In this document: positions 9,920 to 17,786 of the stretch, one piece after another | Layout: each line of letters starts with the position of its first letter | Numbering within the stretch: the first letter of the stretch is position 1 | NCBI GenBank assembly: GCA_019637635.1 | Contig: JAHBVI010000040.1 | Span: 1 to 52,139, forward strand | DNA from: Anaerolineae bacterium | GTDB lineage: Bacteria; Chloroflexota; Anaerolineae; Promineifilales; Promineifilaceae | Direction of reading: 5' to 3' | Length of the DNA stretch: 52,139 bases | Notes under the pieces: generated by a model | What the model saw: only the letters and a program-made list of their open reading frames with translations | What the model was told of the DNA's origin: nothing | Database searches by the model: none | Translations under genes and position numbers: made by a program

Positions 9920-10975
9920 ATGGAAAAACGCCCCAAAATCCTCATCGTTGACGACGAACCGTTCAACGTAGATTACCTGGAACAAGAACTGGAAGACCTG
10001 GACTTCGAGACGGTTTCGGCTACCAACGGGCAGGAGGCGCTCATCAAGGTGATGTCTGAGTCGCCAGACGTGATTCTGCTGGACATTATGATGCCCATTA
10101 TGGATGGTTTTGAAGTGTTGGGGCATTTGAAGTCTGACCCGTATACCCGCGACATTCCCGTCATCGTCATCAGCGCCGCCAACGATTTACCCAGCGTGGT
10201 CAGGGGCATCGAAATGGGTGCGGAGGACTTCCTGCCCAAGCCATTTGACCCGGTGCTGCTGCGCGCCCGGCTGAACGCCAGCCTGGAAAAGAAGGAGTGG
10301 CATGACCGGGAAAAGATGTACATTCAGCAAATTGAGCGCGAAAAGGCACGCGCCGACGAACTGCTGCGGGTCATCCTGCCGGAAGCAATCATTGACGAAT
10401 TGAAACGCACCAACCGGGTACGGCCGCGTCTCTTTGAAAATGTGGCCGTGCTGTTCACCGATGTGGTTGGCTTCACACCCTATTGCGACACCCACCCGCT
10501 GGTGGACGTGGTGCGCAATTTGCAGGAAATGATTGCCGTCTATGAAAACGCCTCCCTGAAACATGGGCTGCAAAAAATTAAGACGGATGGCGATGCCTTT
10601 ATGGCCGTCGCCGGGCTGTTTGACCGGCTGGAGAATCCGGTGCTGCGCTCGATTCAATGTGGTTGGGAAATGGTGGAACTGGCGCGGCAGTTACCTGACC
10701 CCTGGCAGGTGCGCGTGGGCATTCACGTGGGGCCGGTCTTGGGCGCAATTTTGGGGCGGCGGCAGTATTTGTTTGATGTCTGGGGGGACACAGTAAACAC
10801 AGCGCAGCGCATTGAAAGCCACGGCACGGCCAACAGCGTCAATTTGAGCCAGGCCGCCTGGGAAAAGGTGGTGGGGTTGGTGGATGGAGAATCGTCGCGC
10901 ATGATTGAGGTGAAAGGCAAAGGGGTGATGGAGATTTACCGGGTACGGCCGTTGCCCGGTAATGTTTTCAGTTAA
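9920..10975 (+). CDS. Response regulator fused to class III adenylate cyclase
   Basis: This is a 351-residue protein. The N-terminal receiver domain (about 6-125) has the acidic DDE pocket, phospho-acceptor D55 in LLDIMMP and the conserved Lys in LPKPFDP. A coiled-coil linker (about 130-155) leads to a class III nucleotide cyclase domain (about 170-345). Visible catalytic residues are metal Asp181 (FTDVVGFT), Asp225 (KTDGDAF), Lys221, Asp286 in FDVWGDTVN, and the Asn and Arg of TVNTAQRIES. Lys plus Asp at the base-recognition positions is the pattern for ATP, so the product should be cAMP. It lies directly after two histidine-kinase hybrids, which suggests that phosphorylation of D55 controls cyclase activity (inference). 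A cyclic-nucleotide-binding domain occurs in the protein at 44862-48593. Confidence 0.95.
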   Translation: MEKRPKILIVDDEPFNVDYLEQELEDLDFETVSATNGQEALIKVMSESPDVILLDIMMPIMDGFEVLGHLKSDPYTRDIPVIVISAANDLPSVVRGIEMGAEDFLPKPFDPVLLRARLNASLEKKEWHDREKMYIQQIEREKARADELLRVILPEAIIDELKRTNRVRPRLFENVAVLFTDVVGFTPYCDTHPLVDVVRNLQEMIAVYENASLKHGLQKIKTDGDAFMAVAGLFDRLENPVLRSIQCGWEMVELARQLPDPWQVRVGIHVGPVLGAILGRRQYLFDVWGDTVNTAQRIESHGTANSVNLSQAAWEKVVGLVDGESSRMIEVKGKGVMEIYRVRPLPGNVFS

Positions 10976-10980
10976 ACAAA

Positions 10981-11006
10981 AACGCCGCCTCACCAGAGGC
11001 GGCGTT
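10981..11006 (-). terminator. Intrinsic terminator between convergent genes
   Basis: A perfect 11-bp stem (AACGCCGCCTC / GAGGCGGCGTT) with an ACCA loop lies between two convergent genes. Read on the minus strand it is followed by TTTTTGTTT, so it is a canonical terminator for the 61-residue gene. On the plus strand the trailing T-run is weak, but it may still serve the cyclase gene. Confidence 0.85.
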
Positions 11007-11013
11007 AAATGTG

Positions 11014-11199
11014 CTAGAAAAATACGGGTTGTAACACCCAGTCGGGAATTGCTTCAGCTTTTTCGCGGTGTTCCATGTCCGAGACAGGCAGTTGCAGCCA
11101 TTCCGGTACCGGTTTTCCATCATAGAAGATTTGGGGAGACCCCGTGACTTTCAGCACATGCTCGAAAGCGTTGGTTTTGGTTTGCTTTTCGTTTTTCAT
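11014..11199 (-). CDS. Small unknown protein, 61 residues
   Basis: I do not recognise this protein. It is supported as a real gene by a good Shine-Dalgarno (AGGAG, six bases before ATG) and by the intrinsic terminator just after its stop. The sequence is hydrophilic, with a Lys/Thr/Asn-rich start (MKNEKQTKTN), a central SPQIFYDGKPVPEWLQLPVS and an aromatic end (DWVLQPVFF). There is no signal peptide, membrane span or Cys residue. It lies 145 bases downstream of the rlmI-like gene on the same strand and may share its transcript. A precursor-peptide role was considered, but no maturation gene is nearby. Confidence 0.65.
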   Translation of the reverse strand: MKNEKQTKTNAFEHVLKVTGSPQIFYDGKPVPEWLQLPVSDMEHREKAEAIPDWVLQPVFF

Positions 11200-11344
11200 T
11201 GTTTTCTCCTGTGGGTTTTGCCACTATTGAATTGCCGGTATTAAAGCGCAAACAACGGCCGTTTCCTATCAACCATTCGCCACACACCCGGATAATGCAA
11301 TTGCGCAGACCTTGTTACCGCAGAAAACAAAAAGCATAAATTAT

Positions 11345-12559
11345 TTAACACTCTGCCCCCACATAACACAAAAACCCTTTCAAATACGCTGATTCCGGAA
11401 AAGAAAGCAGCACCGGATGATCGGCCGCCTGGTGCAGATAACGGATGATTTGAACATCGCGCCCGGCATCCACGGCCGCGCCAAACAGCACCTTCTGGAA
11501 CAAATCCGCCGACACCAGCCCGGAACAGGAGAAGGTGGCTAACAGACCGCCCGGATTCAGCAGCCGCAGCGCCAGCCAGTTCAAATCCTTGTATCCACGA
11601 CAGGCGCGCTCTACATCCTGTTGGCTATGCGCAAACTTGGGCGGGTCAAGGATGACTACATCAAAGGTTTGCCCGGCGTCGCGGTAGTAGCGCAGCACTT
11701 CAAAAGCATCACCGGCAATGTATTCGTCCGACGGCCGTGTCCACCCATTCAGGGCCATAGTGGCCTCTGCTTGCTCCAATGCTTCCACGGAACTGTCAAT
11801 GTGGGTGATGGTCGCCGCGCCCGCCGCCGCCGCATATACGCCAAAACCGCCGGTGTAGGCAAAAACGTTCAGCACCGTTTTCCCGGCCACCAGGTGGGGC
11901 TGGCAAACCGCCGCCCGGTTCTCTCGCTGATCCAGATAAAAACCTGTCTTGTGTCCGGCGGTTAACTGCACCTGAAAGCGCAGCCCATTTTCTAAAATCT
12001 CCATCGTATCCGGTGGGTTGGCGCCCCATAACAGGCCGGTGGTTAGCGCCAGCCCTTCTTTGCGGCGCACGTCTACGTCGGAGCGTTCGAGGATGCTCTC
12101 TGGCAGCAATAAATCGGCCAGCAGTTCGGCCAGCATCGTTTTGCGCCGATCAATACCCAACGTGAGACATTGCATCACCAGAGTACGGCCGTACCGATCC
12201 ACCACCAGCCCCGGTAGCCCATCGGCTTCGGCATTCACCAGGCGGTACGCTGTCGTTAGTGGTCCCAGGGCCAAAAGCTGCCGCACCGCGACAACCCGCG
12301 CCAGGCGACGCCGCCAGAAAGCAACGTCAATCGCTTCGTCCACGTCCCAACTGAGGATGCGGGCGCGAATTTGAGAATGGGGGTTGTAGTAAGCGGAGGC
12401 CAGGGCACGGCCGTGACTGTCGGCCACCAACACCAGGTCACCCGGTTCGGGCTGCCCTTCCACCCGCCCTATCGCCCCGGAAAAGACCCAGGGATGGCGC
12501 TGCCGCACCGGTTTCTCCCGCCCCGCCTTCAAGATAATTTTGCCGTTGATTGGTTCCAT
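11345..12559 (-). CDS. rlmI: RlmI-like 23S rRNA (cytosine-5) methyltransferase
   Basis: This is a 404-residue class I SAM-dependent methyltransferase of the RlmI/YccW family, which methylates C1962 of 23S rRNA in E. coli. An N-terminal PUA domain (about 5-80, RQRHPWVFSGAI) precedes an EEHEE-like region (LPGLVVDRYG) and the Rossmann fold with motif I VLNVFAYTGGFGVYAA, the acidic motif HIDSS, LDPPKFA and the catalytic-loop FSCSG. Length and motif order match the family. No Shine-Dalgarno is visible before ATG 12559, but the PUA domain begins immediately after it. One ACGGCCGT site encodes the motif DRYGRTLV. It is flanked by an octad repeat array on its promoter side. Confidence 0.9.
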   Translation of the reverse strand: MEPINGKIILKAGREKPVRQRHPWVFSGAIGRVEGQPEPGDLVLVADSHGRALASAYYNPHSQIRARILSWDVDEAIDVAFWRRRLARVVAVRQLLALGPLTTAYRLVNAEADGLPGLVVDRYGRTLVMQCLTLGIDRRKTMLAELLADLLLPESILERSDVDVRRKEGLALTTGLLWGANPPDTMEILENGLRFQVQLTAGHKTGFYLDQRENRAAVCQPHLVAGKTVLNVFAYTGGFGVYAAAAGAATITHIDSSVEALEQAEATMALNGWTRPSDEYIAGDAFEVLRYYRDAGQTFDVVILDPPKFAHSQQDVERACRGYKDLNWLALRLLNPGGLLATFSCSGLVSADLFQKVLFGAAVDAGRDVQIIRYLHQAADHPVLLSFPESAYLKGFLCYVGAEC

Positions 12560-12601
12560 AAGGAGTGACTATAGCGGCAATGAGCGGGCGGAGCAAAGAA
12601 C

Positions 12602-12659
12602 GGAGATTGGGAGGTTGAGAGACTGGGAGATTGGCAATCTCTCAATCTCTGATCTCTCC
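12602..12659. repeat. Octad-word dyad array (GAGATTGG type)
   Basis: The left arm has 8-base words GATTGGGA GGTTGAGA GACTGGGA GATTGG. The right arm is CAATCTCT CAATCTCT GATCTCTC. The arms pair imperfectly around GGCAATC. It lies between the divergent rlmI-like and M23 peptidase genes and overlaps no coding region. Confidence 0.75.
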
Positions 12660-12777
12660 CCTCACCTTATTTTCACCGCTTCTTGATAGCCGCTGCCAGG
12701 GGGCGGCGGTAAGCTTGGGCTGGCTGGGGCGCGGTTAGAAATCGGCTACAGCCAATATCTGTCACACAGGGAAGCAT

Positions 12778-14379
12778 ATGAATCGTAGAGCCATTGGGAT
12801 CATTATCTGTCTGGTTGTTTTTAATTTAGTTTTTGTTTCGGCCGCCGTGGCCGGTTTGCGCTTTTATGCGCCGCGACCGAACCGGGAGGCGCCGGTGTCG
12901 CTTCAGGGAAATGGGGGGGACACGGCCGTTTACCAGTTCTCCAATCATCTCCCCCAGGGCAGCGGCGGCGGCGAATACTTTTTCCCCGATGACCATATCT
13001 CCGACGCCCAACGGCAGCAAATTGAAAGCCAGCTTCAAGCCAGCGTGCAGCAGTTACAAGACCAGGGGACGCTGCCGTTGGCCTTTGCCCCGGAGACCGT
13101 TTCTTTCGGTTGGCCGGTGCAGGCAGCGCCGCACCTGGATGATTTTGGCTATCATGGCATGTCCAATTTTGTAGACCATAATCCCAACTACCCTTATCAA
13201 CGGCTCGACTATGCCTGCGGGCAGCGCACCTACGACACCTACTCCGGCTATAACCACCCCGGATCAGACATCTTCTCCTGGCCCTTCCCCTGGAGCCGCA
13301 TGGACAATAATGAGATCATGGTAGTGGCCGCCGCTGCCGGTGTCATTGTTCTGCGGCAAGACGGCAATTTTGACCGCAACTGCTCCTTCACCGGCCTGCC
13401 CTGGAATGCCATCCACATCCAGCACAGCGATGGCAGCATTGCCTGGTATGGGCATATGAAAAACGGTTCGTTGACGTCCAAACAGGTCGGCCAATGGGTG
13501 GCCCAGGGTGAATATCTGGGTGTTGTCGGCAGCTCTGGCAGTTCCACCGGCCCTCATTTACACTTCGAAGTTCAAACAATTACCGGTCAAATCCTGGACC
13601 CTTATGCTGGAACGTGCAACAACATGAACCCCAATTCGCTGTGGGTTGAGCAGCCGCCTTATTATGACACGGCCGTGAACAAAATCACCACCGGTTATGC
13701 TGCCCCGTTGATCACTGAATGTTCCACACCCGAACAAAGCCACGAAGCCGACAGCTTTAACCCCGGCGATACCATTTACTTCACCACCTATTACCGCGAC
13801 CAGTTAGCCAGCCTGCCCAGCCAATACACCATTTACCGGCCCAACGGCTCAGTTTACCAAAGCTGGCAGCACAACATCCCCGATCCCCACTATGCCGCTT
13901 CCTGGTGGTGGTGGTCGTTTGCTCTGCCAACCAATGCGCCACAAGGCTACTGGCAATTTGCGGTGACGGTGAATAACCAGACGGTTCAACACACCTTCCT
14001 GGTGGGCAGCCCACCCCCGCCGACGCCCACACCGATTCCCACCCCCGTGCCCACGCCTGCCCTCATCACCGTGACCGCCCCCAACGGCGGCGAACTATTT
14101 GCCCCTGGTGATGTGTTAAGCGTTACCTGGCAGACGGTATTGACCCCGGCCATGCAGGTGGATTTGCTGCCCAACGCGCAGGTCTCACACACCTTAACGA
14201 TAACGGGGTACAACCCGTTCACCTGGACAATCCCGCTGAGCATGAGTACCAACCTGTACACCATTCGCGTCAGCAACACCCTCAGCCCCACCCAATATGA
14301 CGAAAGCGATAGCTCCTTCATCATCGGCATCCTCGATCACCATCACTTCCTACCCGTCTTGCTTAAACCCGACCCCTAA
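12778..14379 (+). CDS. Secreted M23-family metallopeptidase
   Basis: This is a 533-residue exported protein. A signal peptide or membrane anchor spans residues 5-27 (IGIIICLVVFNLVFVSAAVA). The M23 (LytM-like) zinc site is visible as H160 and D164 in HPGSDIF and H260-x-H262 in HLHFEV, so the enzyme is likely a peptidoglycan or glycyl endopeptidase acting outside the membrane. A beta-rich domain follows (about 320-415), then a Pro/Thr linker (PPPPTPTPIPTPVPTP) and a Ser-Thr-rich anchored-type domain (VTAPNGGELFAPGDVLSVTW). The C terminus ends HHHFLPVLLKPDP, like the short LPxVLK tails I recall on secreted Chloroflexota proteins. The ATG sits after GGGAAGCAT, a weak ribosome site. Confidence 0.92.
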   Translation: MNRRAIGIIICLVVFNLVFVSAAVAGLRFYAPRPNREAPVSLQGNGGDTAVYQFSNHLPQGSGGGEYFFPDDHISDAQRQQIESQLQASVQQLQDQGTLPLAFAPETVSFGWPVQAAPHLDDFGYHGMSNFVDHNPNYPYQRLDYACGQRTYDTYSGYNHPGSDIFSWPFPWSRMDNNEIMVVAAAAGVIVLRQDGNFDRNCSFTGLPWNAIHIQHSDGSIAWYGHMKNGSLTSKQVGQWVAQGEYLGVVGSSGSSTGPHLHFEVQTITGQILDPYAGTCNNMNPNSLWVEQPPYYDTAVNKITTGYAAPLITECSTPEQSHEADSFNPGDTIYFTTYYRDQLASLPSQYTIYRPNGSVYQSWQHNIPDPHYAASWWWWSFALPTNAPQGYWQFAVTVNNQTVQHTFLVGSPPPPTPTPIPTPVPTPALITVTAPNGGELFAPGDVLSVTWQTVLTPAMQVDLLPNAQVSHTLTITGYNPFTWTIPLSMSTNLYTIRVSNTLSPTQYDESDSSFIIGILDHHHFLPVLLKPDP

Positions 14380-14391
14380 AAATTAGACCAA

Positions 14392-14420
14392 CAGCCGGGT
14401 TTTTGATACAAACCTGGCTG
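14392..14420 (+). other. Hairpin before the coiled-coil gene
   Basis: CAGCCGGGTTT (14392-14402) can pair with AAACCTGGCTG (14410-14420) around a 7-base loop, an 11-bp stem with one G-U pair. It ends three bases before the ATG at 14424, so it could terminate the M23 transcript or occlude the start of the next gene. No T-run follows. Confidence 0.6.
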
Positions 14421-14423
14421 CTT

Positions 14424-15395
14424 ATGAATACTCGTGACGCCTTTGCCGAACTTAATTTGGAGCTGATAGCCGCTCGCAAAGCAATCCTGGAACGAGACCG
14501 CATCCTGGACATGATGGCGGCCCTTGACGTGGAGTTAGCGCAAAAACAAGACGAACTGCCTCTATTGGCCCAGCGACGGCAAAATGAATGGCTGGACGTA
14601 GCCGAACTGGAATCGGTGGGCATCGCCACTATTGTTTTTAGCGCCCTGGGACGGCATGAGCAATTATTGGCGCAGCAGCTTCAAGAGTATCTGGAAGCCA
14701 AGCTGACCTATGAACAGTGCGAACAGCGCATTGCCTCCTTACAGAACAACCTGGCTCACCTGAACGAACAATTGGTCACACTGGCCGATTGTGAAGAAAT
14801 CTACCAGGCGCGGCAAGAGCAGCAAAAAGAGTTTCTGCTCAATCTGGACACGGCCGAAGCCCGGCAGTTGCAGACCATCACCGAATCATTGGCCCAAACA
14901 GCGGCCATGCTCAAGGAGGTGGAGGAAGCATTGGCGCACGGCCGTGCCGCCCACACCGCCCTTACGACTATCCAGAAACGACTATTCACCATCCAGGTCT
15001 CGGCCATCAACTACACCCAACTGCTGGATGCACTGCTGAAGGATTCGCACAACGCCCAACTGTCGTTGGAGTCATTCGAACGCGAACTACAGGATATGTC
15101 CCAGCCTTTTTGGCAAGACCATGACCCCCAACGCCCGGAACTGGCCGATTCCCCGTTCTCATTTCTGTCCCTGGCAACCCAACTGTTAACAGCCGCCAAC
15201 TTTAACGAACGGCTCAAGCTGTGGCAAGAACACATGAACCGGCTGGTGGCGCATGTGGCAGGGCTGGTGGAATTGGTAAACGGCCGTGCCGCCCACCTGC
15301 ACGCCACCCTCACCCAACGCCGCCAGGAACAGACCGCTCTCATCGAAAGCATGTGGCAGCCAGACAAATTCCTCACAGAATCGCCAGATCGTTAA
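14424..15395 (+). CDS. Coiled-coil protein of unknown function
   Basis: This is a 323-residue, Glu/Gln/Leu-rich, almost wholly alpha-helical protein with heptad patterns typical of long coiled coils (for example EQCEQRIASLQNNLAHLNEQL at 97-117). It has no signal peptide, membrane span or recognisable catalytic motif. ATG 14424 is preferred to an in-frame TTG at 14403, which lies within the hairpin. The ribosome site is poor. It may be co-transcribed with the M23 peptidase upstream, but the hairpin between them argues for some uncoupling. It could be a structural or scaffolding protein. No family assignment is offered. Confidence 0.8.
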   Translation: MNTRDAFAELNLELIAARKAILERDRILDMMAALDVELAQKQDELPLLAQRRQNEWLDVAELESVGIATIVFSALGRHEQLLAQQLQEYLEAKLTYEQCEQRIASLQNNLAHLNEQLVTLADCEEIYQARQEQQKEFLLNLDTAEARQLQTITESLAQTAAMLKEVEEALAHGRAAHTALTTIQKRLFTIQVSAINYTQLLDALLKDSHNAQLSLESFERELQDMSQPFWQDHDPQRPELADSPFSFLSLATQLLTAANFNERLKLWQEHMNRLVAHVAGLVELVNGRAAHLHATLTQRRQEQTALIESMWQPDKFLTESPDR

Positions 15396-15487
15396 CTCCC
15401 GCCTGCCAATCGTATAAATCGCACTCTGAAATAATCGGCATCACGTTGGGTGAACGGGATGGGATATTTTTTATGCTGGTGGTATGA

Positions 15488-15506
15488 GAATGTCGGTCTG
15501 ACATTC
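15488..15506. other. Short perfect hairpin upstream of a lipoprotein gene
   Basis: GAATGTC and GACATTC form a perfect 7-bp stem with a GGTCT loop, about 40 bases before the lipoprotein start. It could be an operator or a transcript-end structure. Nothing further can be said from sequence alone. Confidence 0.4.
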
Positions 15507-15544
15507 CAAATCCCTGGCAGATTGGAGATAAACAAATAAACATC

Positions 15545-17686
15545 ATGTTTCGCACTTGTTTTGTTCTTTTATTGACCCTTTTTTTATTATTGGCTGCCTG
15601 TACATCCACTGACCCAAGTGGCGATGTTGTTTCGGTGACAGCATCACGCCCGGCGGAAACGGACACAGCAACCGCCACAGCTACGGCAACGGCCGTGTCC
15701 ACTGTTGTCAGCACAGCTACTCCGGCCACACCCATTGCCGAAAAAACCGTTGTTGACCAAATAATTGCCTCTCTTAGCACATCTGGCGCGACGGTGGAGA
15801 ATGACGGCCGTGCCCCTGAACAAAGCCTCTTCCCTGGCGACGACATGACCCTCTGGCATCTGAGCATCAACGGGATCAACGTCAATGTTTTTGAGTTTAG
15901 TGATACGGCCGCTCGTCAGGCTGTCAGTGACCACATCTCACCCACAGGGTATGAATATGTTGTGACCGACGGAGAAAACGAGACCGTCACCCATTGGGAT
16001 GGTGAAGGCGTGCCCCACTTTTGGGCGCAGGATAATTTGATTGTGAATTATTGGGGTGAGGATACGGCCGTACTTGCTGTTCTCAACGCCGTCCTGGGCC
16101 CACCCTTCGCCGATGGTTCGCAGCCCTACCGGCCTGAACCTGGCAGCGGTAGCATCGCCGGTATTGGCGAACACGGCGTCAGTTTTCAGTATGACCCGTA
16201 TCTGGCGGCAACTCTCAGCACGGCGGTAGTGGCGGGACGGCCGTCTACCGGCCCCGATGACTTCCTGTTTGACGTGATGCCCGACCACATCGCCTTCACC
16301 TTCAGCGACACCTATGCGGACGAGTGGACGCGCTACCATCAAACCGTCAACGTTCCCGACCAGCCACAAATCCCCATCTTCCCGCTGGACGCTTACGCCG
16401 CCATGAACCCGATGGCCGCCGCCCAAATCGCCCAGTTGAATGATCTGCTGCGGGATCGCCCCGACCTGCCCAACGGCGCGCTGCCGCACCTGCCGCCCCC
16501 CAACGGCCAGCAAGATTTACAGGCACAGATGCGTTTCCTGGCCTTCCAAAACGGCGCAGGTATGCGTTACCTGACGCAGTTCAACCAGGAGCCGCGCCAG
16601 ATTAACAACCAGGAAATCTACTACACCTTCCAGGGCGTCACGGCCGATCGCGCCTACTACATTGCCGCCTTCTTCCCCGTGCAAAGCAGCAGCCTGCCCG
16701 CCGACAACACCATCGCCGATGACGCTGCCTTTGCCCGCGATCGGCAAAACTACCTGGAGCAAACAACGGCCAACCTCAACGCCTTACCCACCACCGCTTT
16801 TACGCCTGATCTGGCCTTGCTCGATGCCCTCATCGCCTCGCTGCTGGTTGAACCAACGCTGAAAGTCTCGCCAATCACGGTCACGGCCGTACCGCCAGTG
16901 GCTACGCCCACACCGGAAGACACTCTGCCCGACCCGGCCGAATTAGAGATGATGACCACCACGACGGTCTCGCCCGACGGCCGTTGGCAGGCCATCGCCG
17001 CTCAATCTGAACCCATCGTCGTGGGCGACCTGGAAAAACTGTACGTTTCCCTGACCGTGAGCGATGGCACGACCACCTGGGCGCCAGTGGCCGAATGGCG
17101 CGGTTATGGCCTGGGATACATCTGGCCTGCCGTGTATCAATGGTCGGCGGACGGCCGTTACCTCTATTACACCAACCTCAGTTCACCGGATGGCTGCCTG
17201 TATTACAGCAACGGTACCGACCTTTACCGCTTCGACTTCAACGATGGCAGTATCATTGAGATTCTGCCGGATGGCAAAACCCTCAACCTTTCCCTGTCGG
17301 CCGATGAATCCACTCTGGCCTATACCGGCTATGACGGCCGTGTCGTCTCGTTTGTTGTCCGTTCTCTGGCAACCGGCGCGGAGCAAAGCGCGGCTATTTC
17401 TGCGCCTGGGGAATATGCACAAACGGGCCAAATTCACTGGTCGGCGGATGGGAAGACGGCCGTCCTCACCCTGATCCACAATGCCTGCCAGCCCACCGAA
17501 AGCAGCAGCATCGTGCGCGTCAACCTGGACAATATGACTGCCACTACCCTCATCACCCAGGATGACCGCCGCCTGCAAATCCTCGATTGGCCCGACCCCG
17601 CGCAGCCAGAAATCCGGTTGGTTGATAAGGACGGCAACACCTGGCGAATGGACATATCTTCCGGTGCGTTGACGCAAGAAGAGTAG
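15545..17686 (+). CDS. Lipoprotein with C-terminal TolB/WD40-like propeller
   Basis: This is a 713-residue predicted lipoprotein (signal LLLTLFLLLAAC, lipid-bearing Cys19) followed by a Thr/Ala-rich linker. The N-terminal half (about 60-440) is of unknown fold. The C-terminal part (about 475-710) shows beta-propeller blade signatures (VSPDGRW, WSADGRYLYYTN, YNGTDLYRFD-like segments). The same C-terminal region recurs in the next gene (SPDGC, RSLATGAEQS against RHLETGAEQS), so the two are related by duplication. It probably acts at the outer face of the cell envelope. A GGAGAT ribosome site lies upstream. Several blade motifs DGRY/DGRW are encoded by the abundant ACGGCCGT octamer. Confidence 0.85.
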   Translation: MFRTCFVLLLTLFLLLAACTSTDPSGDVVSVTASRPAETDTATATATATAVSTVVSTATPATPIAEKTVVDQIIASLSTSGATVENDGRAPEQSLFPGDDMTLWHLSINGINVNVFEFSDTAARQAVSDHISPTGYEYVVTDGENETVTHWDGEGVPHFWAQDNLIVNYWGEDTAVLAVLNAVLGPPFADGSQPYRPEPGSGSIAGIGEHGVSFQYDPYLAATLSTAVVAGRPSTGPDDFLFDVMPDHIAFTFSDTYADEWTRYHQTVNVPDQPQIPIFPLDAYAAMNPMAAAQIAQLNDLLRDRPDLPNGALPHLPPPNGQQDLQAQMRFLAFQNGAGMRYLTQFNQEPRQINNQEIYYTFQGVTADRAYYIAAFFPVQSSSLPADNTIADDAAFARDRQNYLEQTTANLNALPTTAFTPDLALLDALIASLLVEPTLKVSPITVTAVPPVATPTPEDTLPDPAELEMMTTTTVSPDGRWQAIAAQSEPIVVGDLEKLYVSLTVSDGTTTWAPVAEWRGYGLGYIWPAVYQWSADGRYLYYTNLSSPDGCLYYSNGTDLYRFDFNDGSIIEILPDGKTLNLSLSADESTLAYTGYDGRVVSFVVRSLATGAEQSAAISAPGEYAQTGQIHWSADGKTAVLTLIHNACQPTESSSIVRVNLDNMTATTLITQDDRRLQILDWPDPAQPEIRLVDKDGNTWRMDISSGALTQEE

Positions 17687-17700
17687 CACCCGATCAACCT

Positions 17701-17765
17701 GGAGTTGAGGAGTTCGCACGCCCTCGTGCGAACGAGCAGCACGAGGGCATGCTGCTCTCCTCACT
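17701..17765. repeat. Three-way-junction-like inverted repeat element
   Basis: Three nested complementarities are seen: an outer stem (GGAGTTGAGGAG at 17701-17712 with CTCCTCACTCC at 17755-17765), a perfect 9-bp hairpin (GTTCGCACG / CGTGCGAAC, loop CCCT, 17712-17733), and an 8-bp hairpin (GAGCAGCA / TGCTGCTC, 17734-17757). It fills the gap between the two propeller lipoprotein genes. It could be a structured RNA element or a dispersed repeat. Confidence 0.7.
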
Positions 17766-17786
17766 CCACTTATTACGGTATGAGTG

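Noticed and set aside
11014..11199. RiPP precursor peptide
   Set aside because: No leader-core pattern, no cysteine-rich core and no maturation enzyme nearby; the neighbouring methyltransferase is of the rRNA type.
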